Notes: generated from the letters alone by a model not told the origin. A DNA stretch of 64,000 nt from Usnea hakonensis (GCA_013423325.1 BLJB01000322.1:71792-135791), one strand, 5' to 3'. Positions 50,385 to 61,558 are shown, numbered from the stretch's first letter. Made by a program: numbers and translations.

Positions 50385-51003
50385 AGGGTTAGCGGGAAGA
50401 AGAAGAAGTAAGGTCAGAAGGTTTCATTACTATTTTCTTATTGCTTGACGCGAATCAGGAATTAGGAATCAGGATGCACAGGCGAGACAGATGATCGCTT
50501 GTGGGCAGTGCATTCAGTTCGTTATTTAAGCACTTGGTAGGGCTGACTTTCTATACATGTACGAGCAATAAAATACACAAGATGCCCACATTTTTGGTAT
50601 CTATGAGTATGTAGGGTACTCGTCCCGATGTCCTACACTCGTATCTGTCTATATATGGTAGAATATGGGCGAGACATTATTAGTAGTATGTTGATATGTA
50701 TACTATCGATGATGATTGCCCAATAAGCGAGAAGATTGAAATGTACTTTTGATGCACCAGGCCATCATTTGTTTACCTGATAAAGTACGTACGTAGTTAG
50801 AAGAACTTCCTGTGAAAAGGGAGAGTGAATCGTGAATCGGAGTTTAGAAGATGTCTCCTTCTGCATTGAGATTGGAAACTCGGAAGACTCGGAAGGCCTC
50901 GGCCACTCCATTTGGTTGCCGTGATCTGAGGTCATGACTGATCTGTACTGTACCTTACTTATAGTATTCTCGTAAATTCATCATAATTTGGGGCCATCCG
51001 CCT

Positions 51004-51029
51004 GAAAAGAAAAGAAAGAAAGAAAGAAA
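51004..51029. repeat. (GAAA)n microsatellite
   Basis: Tandem GAAA units with one extra A, in intergenic sequence. Confidence 0.7.
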
Positions 51030-51345
51030 CATAAATAATGATGAAGATAGATAGGGAGAAAAAGGAAAGGAAAAGAAAGAAATACGTAGAACATTTTTGA
51101 ATAGAAGGGCGTTCTGATATAATACAAATATGCTCTGTTGTGGTAGAGTACAAGAACCGCCTTTCTTACATTGTATTACTACTATAAGGGACATACGCTC
51201 CTCTGAAAGCTACAAGCCTTGCTAGCTAATGCAAGTCGAGGTTTCAATACTCTTGATTGTGCTCCAATTGGGAACAAGGATCCATTCCGGCCCCCATACC
51301 ACCATACCATACATCTCATCGCACATTTCCCAGCTCCGAACACCC

Positions 51346-54117
51346 TCAACGCAATATTTGCCGCCTACCTGCATTTTCCCCTGTCTCGTATATCCCGCCA
51401 TCATCTGTCATCTCTTCCACGTAGCCTCTATCCTGGCCCTGAGCTGCGTACTGATACCTCGGCCGTTCCTCCACTGCATAGTCCACTGGCCTCATGGGTC
51501 CACCGTCGGCAAAGACACTCACTTGACGGCTGACTTGCGCTCTGGTCCCCACTCTTTCTCCCAGTTGGACAATGCGTGGTTGCTGAGGTCTCACACTTTG
51601 CATTCTCCTTACTTGTTCTCGCGGTACTTCGTATTGTCTATCAAGCGGCCGTGCGCTTTGCATCCGTATTATGCCTTCGCGCGGTTCAAGACCATCTGCG
51701 TAATGGGCAGCTAACCGGGTTTCTGGGTACTCAATCGAATGATTGCGTTCGTTGCGCGCGATATAGGACTCAGGGTAAGGTATAGTGCGGGAATTCGTTT
51801 CCACCACTTGCATGTTTCTGTGCTGCGGATACTCGGAGAACGGATGGGGGGCTGGCGACACCATTCTGCGAAAATACTGCCCTTCGTCATCAACGCTCAC
51901 AACCTGCGGTTGCCGCACATTACGAGGAACGGAATGCTCATAGCGAGTATCATACTCGCTTCTACTCATGACAGGGTTAACGGAGACTTGCCGTCCAGCG
52001 TTCACAGGTACCTCAATGCACTCTCTGCCCCATTGATCAATCATGATACGCCGTGGCGGCGGAGCCATAGCGATTTGATTTCGACCAAATGGAGATGCTT
52101 GCATTCGACGCAAAGGCGGAGATGGCGAACGATCATGAGCAGCGTGTGTTGCTGATGCTGGCTGAACAGATGCCCTATAATGCTGAGGCAATGGCTGACC
52201 GGTTGGTGAGGGATAATCCTGAGAAGCTGCCACCGTAGAACGAGGATGAGGAGCAGAGTACTGCACAGGATGAGGGACAGGCGACATGGGGGTTCTGACT
52301 TGTCGAGCACTGACAACGCGCCGAAGATCGTGTTCTTCATTGGGCAAGTATCGTGGCCCGTTACGAGAGACTACGCGGCGCGCTAGTGGTGTCAAAGGTC
52401 CCCCCTCATCAGAAGGTTGACCATACCCTGGACGCTCACCAACTCTGGACTGGTAGATTATTGGCTCTTGAATGCGATGTTGAGGCGCAGCCGAGTCGAC
52501 ATGCGGCTGTCGTTGTGCTCCCTGCCTGGGACGAATTTGTCTTATTTCCACACCATCCGCAAACGGAGGAGGCGAGATAGGCTCGTCCTTGATACGGACA
52601 TCAGGTGAGCCCAATTCTCTACGCCGAACCACATTACGAGTATGCTCTTGGGGATCCAAATCCCTCCTTCGCTTCTTCGAGCTTAGAACCTGTAAGCTAG
52701 TCTTTGGGCTCTGTCCAGCACTCGTGGCCTCCGCATTAGATGCACGCGAAACAAGACGACTCTCACCGTGACTGCGTTGAACCTGAGAGACTTGTGGAAC
52801 TTTAGCGACGGCTAACGGTGATACACGCGAAGGCTGTGGTGCCACAGGAGACATTATGTGATTTCTGACAACTCGCACATTGCTTGGCACTGGCGAAGGT
52901 GATCTGCCGTTGCGTGCGGGAAACTCACGTGCTGATGATTGAACATGACCTGATGGAAGCCGTTGATTCATTGCCGGCTGTCGTGTCTCAATCTCTCGCA
53001 GACCTACATCTCGCCCAAATTCATCTGGGCCAGGAGGTGAATACGCAGAGTCCTCCTGAGACTCATTCATGTCTTTGGCAGGTTGGCGAGGAGTGGCATC
53101 AGGACGTCTGTGCTCCTCGTTCTTTGACTTACTCGCAAGCTCAGCCTCGAGCTGGGCAATGCGTTCCTGCATCTTACGCTTCGACTGTGACAGCGGAGCA
53201 GCTGCAATGCTTTCTTTTGTAGAGGGTTGAGGTACTGCACCGTTCGTCGAAGCACGAGCTGAGAATTTGGTGGGGCGTAGGCTTGTCTGTTCGTCAGCAT
53301 TGACGCTATCAAGATCCATAGCTTGTGATCCATCTGCTTCAAGCTTATGCTTCAATTTTGGATCATGAGAGAAGGTACATGCATCTCCATATCGACAATG
53401 CTCTCCCTTAAGAAAAAAATTGCAAATTCGATGGGGGCGCCATTTATGAGACTCATCTGCTTCCTCTGTAGTGGTAGATTCGACCTGACTTGAGTAAAAT
53501 GTTTTCTCGTCAAATGAATCACTGGAAGAAGCAGCTCCATTAGCGCGACTATTTTCGTGCAACTTGATGGGCTTTACAAGCTCTTGCGCTTTTTTCAAAA
53601 TTTCAGTAGCATCAAAGTCTGGCAAGGCTTCCTGATCGAACGGTTTTTGCTTTCTTTTCTGGTGCATTTGCTCCTCCAACAGCCGCTCAATACGTTGCCT
53701 CTTCTGCTGTATCTCAGCTCTTACAAGTACATCGGATTTGGTCAAAAAGATTGGGTCGATGCCAGATGCTCCAGGCGCTGGAGTCAGGGCCTTTGGGTTG
53801 TGGGGCGATTTGGGGTGGAAGATATTGGGCAAAGGTTTGGCGAGGTGCGGGGTGGCTGCTAGGGAAGATGTTGCATTGCTGACCTGATGAGGCGGGTGAA
53901 TCCCATTCGTCATTTGTGACGAAGTCACGGGCGGTAGGGGTAAAGTTCCCGAAGTAGAGAACGAGTTACCAAGACCACCAGACTGTCTGGGAAGCTTGGG
54001 CGAAGGATGGTTATTCGCGAAGACCTCATTGCGAAGCTTTATAAGCTTCTCAAACTCAAGAAGCTCTTCTCTCTCCGTGAATGGAAAGCCATTGCGATCA
54101 GCGATAGCACTGGCCAT
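51346..54117 (-). CDS. CCCH zinc-finger protein, large and mostly disordered
   Basis: Single-exon frame of 923 residues from the first ATG at 54117; the open frame extends a few codons upstream but only with GTG. One zinc finger of the form C-X8-C-X5-C-X3-H (Cys 232, 241, 247, His 251) within ICNFFLKGEHCRYGDACTFS, a type that commonly binds RNA. Before it are basic/Gln-rich helical stretches (IQQKRQRIERLLEEQMHQKR); after it a short coiled coil (KRKMQERIAQLEAEL) and then about 550 residues rich in P, R, S and Q without a named fold. Probably nuclear; a role in mRNA processing is inference. It is divergent from the HAD phosphatase gene. Confidence 0.88.
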   Translation of the reverse strand: MASAIADRNGFPFTEREELLEFEKLIKLRNEVFANNHPSPKLPRQSGGLGNSFSTSGTLPLPPVTSSQMTNGIHPPHQVSNATSSLAATPHLAKPLPNIFHPKSPHNPKALTPAPGASGIDPIFLTKSDVLVRAEIQQKRQRIERLLEEQMHQKRKQKPFDQEALPDFDATEILKKAQELVKPIKLHENSRANGAASSSDSFDEKTFYSSQVESTTTEEADESHKWRPHRICNFFLKGEHCRYGDACTFSHDPKLKHKLEADGSQAMDLDSVNADEQTSLRPTKFSARASTNGAVPQPSTKESIAAAPLSQSKRKMQERIAQLEAELASKSKNEEHRRPDATPRQPAKDMNESQEDSAYSPPGPDEFGRDVGLREIETRQPAMNQRLPSGHVQSSAREFPARNGRSPSPVPSNVRVVRNHIMSPVAPQPSRVSPLAVAKVPQVSQVQRSHGESRLVSRASNAEATSAGQSPKTSLQVLSSKKRRRDLDPQEHTRNVVRRRELGSPDVRIKDEPISPPPFADGVEIRQIRPRQGAQRQPHVDSAAPQHRIQEPIIYQSRVGERPGYGQPSDEGGPLTPLARRVVSRNGPRYLPNEEHDLRRVVSARQVRTPMSPVPHPVQYSAPHPRSTVAASQDYPSPTGQPLPQHYRASVQPASATHAAHDRSPSPPLRRMQASPFGRNQIAMAPPPRRIMIDQWGRECIEVPVNAGRQVSVNPVMSRSEYDTRYEHSVPRNVRQPQVVSVDDEGQYFRRMVSPAPHPFSEYPQHRNMQVVETNSRTIPYPESYIARNERNHSIEYPETRLAAHYADGLEPREGIIRMQSARPLDRQYEVPREQVRRMQSVRPQQPRIVQLGERVGTRAQVSRQVSVFADGGPMRPVDYAVEERPRYQYAAQGQDRGYVEEMTDDGGIYETGENAGRRQILR

Positions 54118-54602
54118 CACACTCACTGCTGACTCCTTCGACGCTGTATCAAAGGTGAAGGTCTATCGATGCACATGATTCTGCAGTCTCTGTCACAATC
54201 GAGAGCGACGTGATATGGCACAGTATCGATTTAGACAGCTTCAACGTGGAGGTGCCAGCGACGAAGTTGAGAAAGGAGGCTCGGAAGCTGGGTCTGACGG
54301 AGGATTTGTCCACGCGACTAGATTGCATTGACTCTAGCGTGAAATCCAAGGGTGTCGAGTCCAAAATGCCCTAAAGAACTAAAGAATCCATACGATAATA
54401 GAGTAATTGTGATGAATCATAGTAGAGTACTCTATGGATCCTGTTCAGTGAGCTGACGACTTCAGCACTGTGTTTCAGATTCATCGTCATTGTTATGGCG
54501 TTGCCTAGTGATCATTCAAATCGCTCTGCTCCACTCAAATACCCGTAAGAGAAGTCGAAACTTCGTTCCGACCCCCCTCAAGTTGTTTACATATACGACG
54601 CA
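54118..54602. promoter_or_regulatory. Divergent promoter between CCCH and HAD genes
   Basis: 485 bp between two divergent starts. No coding signal or distinctive motif that I can support. Confidence 0.4.
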
Positions 54603-55343
54603 ATGTCAGCAACGCCTTCTCCAGATCGTCGCCCGATCTTTTTCTTCGATATCGACAACTGTCTCTATCCCCGTAGCCTCCGCATCCAAGAACTTATGCA
54701 AGAGCTTATCGACTCCTATTTTGTCCGACACCTTGCTCTTCCTGCATCGGACGCTAGAGCCCTTCATTCAAGATACTACAAAGACTATGGTCTCGCCATT
54801 TCCGGCCTCGTCAAACACCACACCATTGACCCTCTGGCTTACAATCGCGAAGTTGACGATGCGTTGCCGCTCGATGATGTGATAAAGCCCGACCCACAGC
54901 TGAGAAAATTGCTCGGAGATATGGATAAGAGCAAGGTGAAGATGTGGTTGTTTACAAACGCCCACATAACGCATGCACAAAGGGTGGTGAGGCTACTGGG
55001 TGTCGAGGATTGTTTCGAGGGTATTACATATTGTGACTACGCGGCAAAAGTACTGCTGGCAAAACCGCATGAGGAGATGTTTGAGAAGGCTGAGAGAGAT
55101 GCAAAGGCAACATCAAAAGATGATTGCTATTTTGTGGATGACTCTGCACTTAATTGCAGACATGCGAATAAGAGAGGGTGGACTGTGGTGCACAAGTTGG
55201 AAGAGGAAGATACGGCTCCCGAGAGCACGGCTGGAAAGTATCAAGTTCGTGACTTGGAAGAATTGAGGTCAATATTTCCGCAGTTCTTCATCAAACAGTC
55301 TCAGTCTGCCATACACCAGAAGGACACCTCGTCACTCTTATAA
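54603..55343 (+). CDS. HAD-family pyrimidine 5'-nucleotidase-like phosphatase (SDT1/PHM8 type)
   Basis: Soluble haloacid-dehalogenase phosphatase; yeast relatives dephosphorylate pyrimidine nucleoside monophosphates or lysophosphatidate. Single exon, 246 residues, normal length. Motif I is FFDIDNCLY with nucleophile Asp 16 and acid/base Asp 18. Motif II is LFTNAH with Thr 118. Motif III Lys is in LAKPHEEMF (Lys 154). Motif IV is YFVDDS with Asp 179 and Asp 180 for Mg2+. All catalytic residues are present. The cap is the C1 helical type between motifs I and II. The choice between UMP-type nucleotidase and Phm8-type activity cannot be made from sequence alone. Confidence 0.92.
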   Translation: MSATPSPDRRPIFFFDIDNCLYPRSLRIQELMQELIDSYFVRHLALPASDARALHSRYYKDYGLAISGLVKHHTIDPLAYNREVDDALPLDDVIKPDPQLRKLLGDMDKSKVKMWLFTNAHITHAQRVVRLLGVEDCFEGITYCDYAAKVLLAKPHEEMFEKAERDAKATSKDDCYFVDDSALNCRHANKRGWTVVHKLEEEDTAPESTAGKYQVRDLEELRSIFPQFFIKQSQSAIHQKDTSSLL

Positions 55344-56356
55344 CAGCGAGCAGGTCCATAGTATCCACGACAAGGAGTCGACATGCTCTGAACAAAGATA
55401 GCGCCGCAGACATTGGGAAAGTGATCCCATCTTTCGGAATATAGACGCACATGATCATAAGTTTAGAGCCACTACGCTGTCCAAAAGCGCTGCCAATTAC
55501 GAATTCCCATTCGCTGTAGGATGTCTTTGTCTTTTCGAGCTCAACTTTGACGAAAAGTTGTGACAAAGGTCATGTGATATCCAACCAATACTCGTATGTG
55601 GATGAGGTTGGTATGTAAGACAGGACCCCATAGCTTGTGACGGTTGCGACCATCTTAAGGTACCTATTATCAGCTGCCAATGCCCTCGGGTGAGAAGTCT
55701 AGATAGAAAAAGGATTAGCGCGCCAAGGAACTAAGTGTCTATCGTGCTGGTGTACGAGGATACCTTAGCATAGAGTACTACATGAAGCCTACTGTCAAAC
55801 ACCAACCGTCTCACCAATGCCTCGTCATCATCAATTCACAGCTTTGTCCATGACTGATACAAACCATAGAATACAAAAGCCTTTTCATTCTTCACTTGCT
55901 ATGTGAACAGGGGTCATGCCTGAGACCCGAGTGGCCATTACTATCGTAGGCGCCCACGGCTGCTAATGAGCGACCAATCACCATCCACGAACCCATAGTT
56001 GCTGGTGACACGCGGACACCTTTGAAGCTCACCGCAAGTAATTTGGCTTGCCGCTCATGAATGGCCAATATCAATCTCAAGCTATAATGAACTTTCTTGC
56101 CCGGCCAATGCAGACTTGCTCTGAGTTTGTGCCGCAATTGGGTCTTATCTCCTTTGGCGCCCCTACTGCGTGCGTGACTCTGCATTCCCCATGTGGGGAG
56201 AGCCATCGTATCATATGTGCCTGGGTGCTTCCACATTTGGAACCATGTGCAGTTTCAAATTTCGAGCTTCGTCTATATGACCACTCCTCGCGTCCATCTC
56301 TACCTGGATCCTCCCGAGGCTCTTGAGTCTGTCAACCTTTTAATGAAGGTGGAGTA
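55344..56356. other. Intergenic stretch
   Basis: 1.0 kb between two plus-strand genes. A 91-codon minus frame (55291-55566) overlaps the 3' end of the HAD gene and has no domain; I do not call it. Otherwise nothing is seen. Confidence 0.45.
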
Positions 56357-57923
56357 ATGGAGAACTTGAGGGATTGTTTGGACGTGTTACATTCGACTTG
56401 GCTGGCCACTTCCATTTCATCGTGTTTTCGAAAGCCGCAGGACGGCAGGGACAGACCTGGACCACCGGTCTCAGGCATAAGTACGTCTTCAACTACCGAC
56501 CAACCATGAACGACATGCTGACTTGACACTAGTAGCTGTTGGTAATCATACTGAAGTCTGCTACGAGCAACCTGTGCCTCACTTTCCACCAGAGTATGAT
56601 CTCACCTATTCCCATTCAGCGTCTCAATCCTCCTCCCAACGACCCAGATCTCGACGCCCTTCAAGCTCTCTACGTCAGTCTGCATGGCTCTCGGAAAGCA
56701 GGATCCGGTCTTCAAGATCTTTGAGCAGGATGAGTTTCACAAGCAAACGCAGTGCACCGTGCCGACCAACGATCGGCGTCCCCTCTGAATTCAGAAGGGT
56801 ACAAAGTGGACGTATATCTCCACTAAGGCGGAGCCCGGCCTTTCGACCGTTGCAGTTGAGCATCTACCTGCCTGGCAATGAGCTTCCCGATCTGCCCATA
56901 TTTTGGGAAGATGGGGCGGACATGGGGGATGATGTGATATTGGAACGGCCTGCGCCAGCACTCATCAAGTCACGATCGGAATCCATGCTGCTTCAGCAAC
57001 CTTCAAGCTCCTTCTCCATTCCCAGGAAGCCAGTATCTTCAAGGATGTCATCCTTAGATGCATCGCGATTCAGCATGGACAGCTATCGCGCCTTGAATTG
57101 GGTCGGTAGTCCCTCAAAGTCGCGATCCATCGATCACCTACGGTCAAAATCAACTGACCGCAGACCGAGCTTCATGACTAGTAGAAGCGCACAAGACTTC
57201 TTAGATGCCTTAGATGCGAGAGATTCCCATTCACTCCAGCCTCCTGCTGCTGCCATGCAATCCAACTCTGAACCATCCTCCACGATCTATCGAAGAGCCA
57301 GTGAGCAGAGTCTGCGGCTGCGCACACATCTGGAAGAGCGACAGTCACTAGAAGGACGCTTGCCCAACTGTGCTACCATTCAAGAGGAGATATCACCTTT
57401 GTCTCCGAGGCCCCGAGAACAGGTGCCTCTGTCTCCTATCTCCGATCGCGAAGACAATCGCCATACTTCGCCCCGTGATGAACGACCCGTCCAAGAAACG
57501 CACCCGTTCGAGCACGATGTCCGGGCAGGGCATCCTGTTGTTTCCCAAGCGAGGTCATCTTCAGGAAGCTCCACATTGTTGAACCCGCCGACCCCTCTCC
57601 TCGACCCATTCCGCGCAAATACTGCGACTAGTGAGGAACGGATGGTCAATACTACAATCTCAAGTACTACTCAGTCATCTGTTCGGGATAGGTTCTCTCA
57701 GTGGATTTTGAAGGCCCTGCCAGCTCTCCCGAAACCTGAGCGGGACGATCTTGCCGGGCCCACAGAGATCAGTAGCCCGTGGTCCTCTCCAACCCTTCGA
57801 CCTCATACGAAGCAGAGCTCGAAGTCTTCTTACTGGACTCTTGTTGGTGGTCGAGAGGCCAGCTTCGATGTCGAGAAGACGCCATCACCGCCCCAAGTAG
57901 CCAGTGTTGGTGTTGCCTTTTGA
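56357..57923 (+). CDS. Serine-rich fungal protein of unknown function
   Basis: Two exons, 56357-56480 and 56533-57923, give 504 residues; the intron uses GTACGT and CTAG borders. The short exon begins MENLRDCLDVLHSTW, which supports this start over the frame that opens inside exon 2. Recognisable blocks are NHTEVCYEQPVPHFPPEYD, RPLQLSIYLPGNELPDLP and YRRASEQSLRLRTHLEER, which I have the impression recur in uncharacterised ascomycete proteins. Most of the chain is Ser/Arg/Pro-rich and probably disordered, with several RSxS-like sites that could be phosphorylated. No signal peptide or membrane segment. No function is assigned. Confidence 0.8.
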
Positions 57924-58572
57924 GCGGCAGTGCAAGATGCTGAATTGTCTGAATTTTTTGGACCGGAGTCTTCAGGTGATTAGGAAGCGAGTTTTCTAAT
58001 AGTCGCTACGGAGCTGACTTGGCTACCGAGGGTTACCCTCATCATTAATTGTTATTGTTCTCTTATCCCTTGTACATGCAGCAATGGACGAGCTTTCCAT
58101 GTCCCAGATTGTTGTTTCGACGAACGGGACATGGGCTCGTGGCTGATTTCTTGCAAGATCGCACTTTCCTTATCAAATCACTCGCAAAGCCACGATGGGC
58201 AGCATCCCCTCGCATCGTCGAGATGATCTTATCCTCCCATCATGCCAAATAACATAATTACCAACTACTGCATTCTAATGTGTCCTGGACTTTTAATCGT
58301 TTTCCTTGTGGTGATTGCAGAATTAATCAGGTACATCTTTTTCGAGGAATTTTGCTACCTGTATCCTTACTGACATTCCACTCTACCACCCAATGCTCGT
58401 CGCTTTCTGCTTTGACTGACGCGCCACATCATTTGCAAAGCTCGGTTGCCGGAAATTTCTACTTGCTCATAAGGCTACTGGATGATATCAATATCAAACA
58501 GGAAATTTAACACCGCATTCGAGGCTTCCACTACCTTTCTGCCACAGTAACATCCAACGGATTTTTCTCAGC
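57924..58572. other. Intergenic stretch
   Basis: 649 bp between two plus-strand genes, somewhat A/T-rich, with no supported gene. Confidence 0.4.
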
Positions 58573-59844
58573 ATGCCTTCCGAGGTCAAAGATCGGGAGT
58601 TTGACCCGCTACTGGATCGAACAGGGAGGCCGTGGCGGGTGGACTCAAACTTGGCATGTGGGATGCCCGTTGGTGCGTTCATGTGGATATCACATTGTAA
58701 GAGCGTGGCGAAGCAAATAACTTGTACTTTCAATGGCATGTTAATGAGAGCAGCTTCTTTCGTCCCTGATTCTACAAGATCCTCCATACAATCTGACGGT
58801 AAGCCGCGGAAGAGTGCGTGGCATGACAAACATATATCGGACTCTGAGATTGCGATGATGGTTGACCTATATACGCTTGGCGCGAGAGGACGCTTGGCTC
58901 TACTACCTTTGCGAAACTTGGAAGTGAGTCGTACTCCGGCCGCTATACTACAAATAAGGAAAGTATCTCTCGCCGCTGTCCGGGTCGCCCGATGGCGCCA
59001 GTGGTTCGGAGCGCTTGATGAAGCCCAACAGAAAGCCCATCTCCAGAACGTCTCGAAGACCGGGAATGATATATCTTGGGCCGGACTTTGGCTCGAATAT
59101 GAGGAACGGCCAAAGCAAGGACATACGCGGTTGGTTGCTACTGCGGTCAGAGCCGTGGCCTTTCTAGGCTTACAGATTACGAGGATAATGAGGTCCGAGT
59201 ACCACCAAGAGGCCTTGAAATCAAGAAAGAAACGCGACGCAGAAAGGAATCGGAAGCCGGAAGTACCTAAATTGGCGAATGAGAAACCCGGAAGTCTGCC
59301 AGTAGCACACGCTGGGCCTACTGCGGTCAGAGCCGTGGCCTTTCAAGACTCACAGATTGCGAGGATACTGATGTCCGAGTACGACCAAGAGGCCTTGAAA
59401 TCAGGAAATAAACGCGACGCAGAAAGGAATCGGAAGCCGGAAGTACTTAAATTGGCGAATGAGAAACGCGGAAGTCTGCCAGTAGCACACGCTGGGCCTT
59501 CATCAGCACCTTTGACACCCCACGACATCAAAATGCTAAAGCTACGCCCTGTACCCTGTTACTTTTGCCTGCCGGCCCATGCATTTCGCTTCGCAACTCA
59601 GATTTTCAGCGGCAAGTCCTACGAAGAAGCTGTGAAGGAGCAAAAGGCGAACTTCAACAGCTGGGTTAGGGAAGCCAATGTTTGCAGGGTTGTAGATCGA
59701 CCCGATTTGGTTGTGCGGGATGGCGTTGTGGTGCCGGAGGATCAGGTTTGCACAGTCGACGTACAAGATGAAGAAGAAGAACCGGAGAAGCCGAATGCAA
59801 TACGGGAAGCAAAGGTACTAGACCAAGCGATGAGGCTCAACTGA
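58573..59844 (+). CDS. Hypothetical protein with internal tandem duplication
   Basis: Single-exon frame of 423 residues from ATG at 58573. I do not recognise the family. The N-terminal half is mixed alpha/beta in appearance with no motif. Residues about 190-249 and 250-309 are two copies of one 60-residue unit (beginning TAVRAVAF and ending PVAHAGP) with only scattered differences. The C-terminal part has CYFCLPAHAFRFA and an acidic EEEEPEKP segment. Substitutions between copies and an exact 180-bp period keep the frame, which favours a real coding sequence. It could be a lineage-restricted gene or a divergent member of an expanded fungal family. Confidence 0.65.
   Translation: MPSEVKDREFDPLLDRTGRPWRVDSNLACGMPVGAFMWISHCKSVAKQITCTFNGMLMRAASFVPDSTRSSIQSDGKPRKSAWHDKHISDSEIAMMVDLYTLGARGRLALLPLRNLEVSRTPAAILQIRKVSLAAVRVARWRQWFGALDEAQQKAHLQNVSKTGNDISWAGLWLEYEERPKQGHTRLVATAVRAVAFLGLQITRIMRSEYHQEALKSRKKRDAERNRKPEVPKLANEKPGSLPVAHAGPTAVRAVAFQDSQIARILMSEYDQEALKSGNKRDAERNRKPEVLKLANEKRGSLPVAHAGPSSAPLTPHDIKMLKLRPVPCYFCLPAHAFRFATQIFSGKSYEEAVKEQKANFNSWVREANVCRVVDRPDLVVRDGVVVPEDQVCTVDVQDEEEEPEKPNAIREAKVLDQAMRLN
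59140..59499 (+). repeat. Two-copy 180-bp tandem duplication within coding sequence
   Basis: Copy 1 about 59140-59319 and copy 2 about 59320-59499, with an exact 180-bp period; both end in the same GCTGGGCC-containing sequence. Most bases are identical, with a cluster of changes near the start of each unit. No insertion or deletion is seen. Confidence 0.9.
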
Positions 59845-61058
59845 AAGACAGGAGCCTTGTGGGCGATGAAGGTGAGACGCCGATAGGCCCGGGTCGGAAA
59901 GAGATGTTTGAGGCTTGGAGGATTAGGTTCCGGCTTGGTCTCTGATCAATCAGGGTTCTAGGGCATCTACCTGATTGGTAATGAGTGGGGATGTCTGCTT
60001 TTGGCACTTGGGTATCGTGATAGGTATTCATAATACAGACTCTCGTTTTGTGACATACACTCTCTCTTATATCATGGCGAGGGACAAAATTTGCTGTTGG
60101 TTGGAAAACCATTGCTATCTAGGTACCTACCTAACCCCCCCCCGGCAACCCCACTCCCCTCCCCCCCCCCAAAGAAAAGAACTCCATCAAACCTCTTTAT
60201 AACTTTCATCTCCGTCTCCAAGGACTCAAGGGGAGGTTTTTTTTTTTGTATATATATATCTCTTCGTTTGGCTTCGTTTGGCTTCGTTTGGGAGGGGATG
60301 CGGATTGGATGTATTTTACTTGGGTTGGATCTGGTTTGGGTTGAGTTGGGTTGGTCTGCTCTACGGGAGGTGGTTTTTGGGTGGGTTCGTGGGGTATGTT
60401 GTGTATTGGGTTGGTGGGGTTGAGGGAGGAGAGGAGGGGGTTTTTGGCTTGGGCTGGGAGGGAGTTGGTATATGTTTTGGGGGGGGGGGGATGGGGATAT
60501 AGTACCATATCGAGCGCATAGGTTACCTCGGATATCTATCTGCTTTTGATTTTTTTTCGATGGTGAAGAATAGGTAGGGTAGGTATTCTATGGAAAATGG
60601 TGGACATGAGTAAGACTCGTTTCGTTGAAGAGGTTTTTTGCTGCATATGATGCGGCGTAGCGGTGGAGTGAAGCTGTACCTGACGGACTTTCGCTTGCTG
60701 TTGAAGGTTGTGTCTCACGTTTTCGCCAGTGTGTTGTTGTTATTGGGTGGGACGACGGGGTTTACTTCCGGGAAGGGAAGGAAGAAAGACTACTTTACTT
60801 TACCTTATCTTTTTGTGAGATCGCTCAATGGAATAAACGAGTAATGTGATATGAGGTGAGTTTTGATTTTTTACTTTCATTCACTTCCTTTTCTAACCTT
60901 CGTCTGGATGCCTTTCCGATCAATCATTTCGACTCTTCCCCTTCGTTCACCACTTCAGCCATCCATTTATTCGACTCGGTTCCATCATCCACAGCAGTTG
61001 AGACTTCATCCAACTCATCCTGCCAGAGACAAGCACAGTCATCCTCCTCTTTACCATC
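59845..61058. other. Low-complexity intergenic block
   Basis: 1.2 kb without a supported gene. It contains C-runs of about 9 and 11 at 60135-60171, a T-run at about 60238-60247 followed by (TA)n, a 3x10-bp repeat at 60262-60291, a G/T-rich tract from about 60285 to 60480, and a G-run at about 60479-60490. The last 200 bp are C/T-rich and lead into the small three-exon gene. Confidence 0.5.
60262..60291 (+). repeat. Three tandem copies of a 10-bp unit CTTCGTTTGG
   Basis: Three perfect units directly after a (TA)n run; the tract becomes G/T-rich downstream. Confidence 0.85.
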
Positions 61059-61551
61059 ATGTCGCGAGGCCGCTTCTTCCGTGGTATCGGTGGCCGTATC
61101 AGACCACTGTACAGAACCAAAGATAATTTGAAAGTACGAAAGGTAATTGGGGATGTTTCACTCTGATCTCATGAGTCAACGCTGACAGCTGCAGAATACA
61201 AAGTCCAGCAAAGCATCCAAGGATTCCTTCTGGGAGCTTCAGTTGCGCAAGTTGCGAACCAACCAAAAAGATCGCTTTCTGCAATTGGTCGAAGGGCAGC
61301 AGGACGAGATTGCGGCAACTCCTCTTCCTTCAAGATATTCAGGGAAGGTGACTGTGGCTGCACTGAAAGGCCTGCCTGAACACCGCCTGCAGCGCCTTTT
61401 TGAAAGTGAGTTTACCCCGGGAAAGTAATACCGAGTGCTGACGGAACGCGCTCTAGTCACAACAGCGATGATGAAACATAGCAGTTACTCAATAATGGAG
61501 CCGAGAGATATTGCTTTTGGGTACTCACTCATGCTGGGATTGGGGCCATAG
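61059..61551 (+). CDS. Small basic protein of unknown function
   Basis: Three exons, 61059-61142, 61195-61405 and 61457-61551, give 129 residues. I do not recognise the family. The N-terminus (MSRGRFFRGIGGRIRPLYR) is rich in Arg and aromatic residues without acidic ones, which could act as a mitochondrial presequence. The middle is charged and helical (ELQLRKLRTNQKDRFLQL). If the second intron (GTGAGT donor, CTCTAG acceptor) is not removed, the protein ends at 61428 instead, so the C-terminus is the least certain part. Its stop codon lies 7 bp from the stop of the convergent NB-ARC/TPR gene. Confidence 0.6.
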
Positions 61552-61558
61552 CGAATAC

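Larger units (their letters stand above)
50216..51345. other. Intergenic stretch with purine-rich tracts
   Basis: 1.13 kb between the KH gene start and the 3' end of the CCCH gene, both on the minus strand. It contains a GAGAGG-rich tract at about 50330-50384 (upstream of the KH gene), an A/T-rich middle, and a GAAA run at 51004-51029. No supported gene. Confidence 0.45.

Noticed and set aside
4107..60127. Recurrent intergenic GGTACC palindromes (4107, 14775, 33772, 55659, 60122)
   Set aside because: About 15 occurrences of any 6-bp palindrome are expected in 64 kb, so five intergenic hits are not remarkable.
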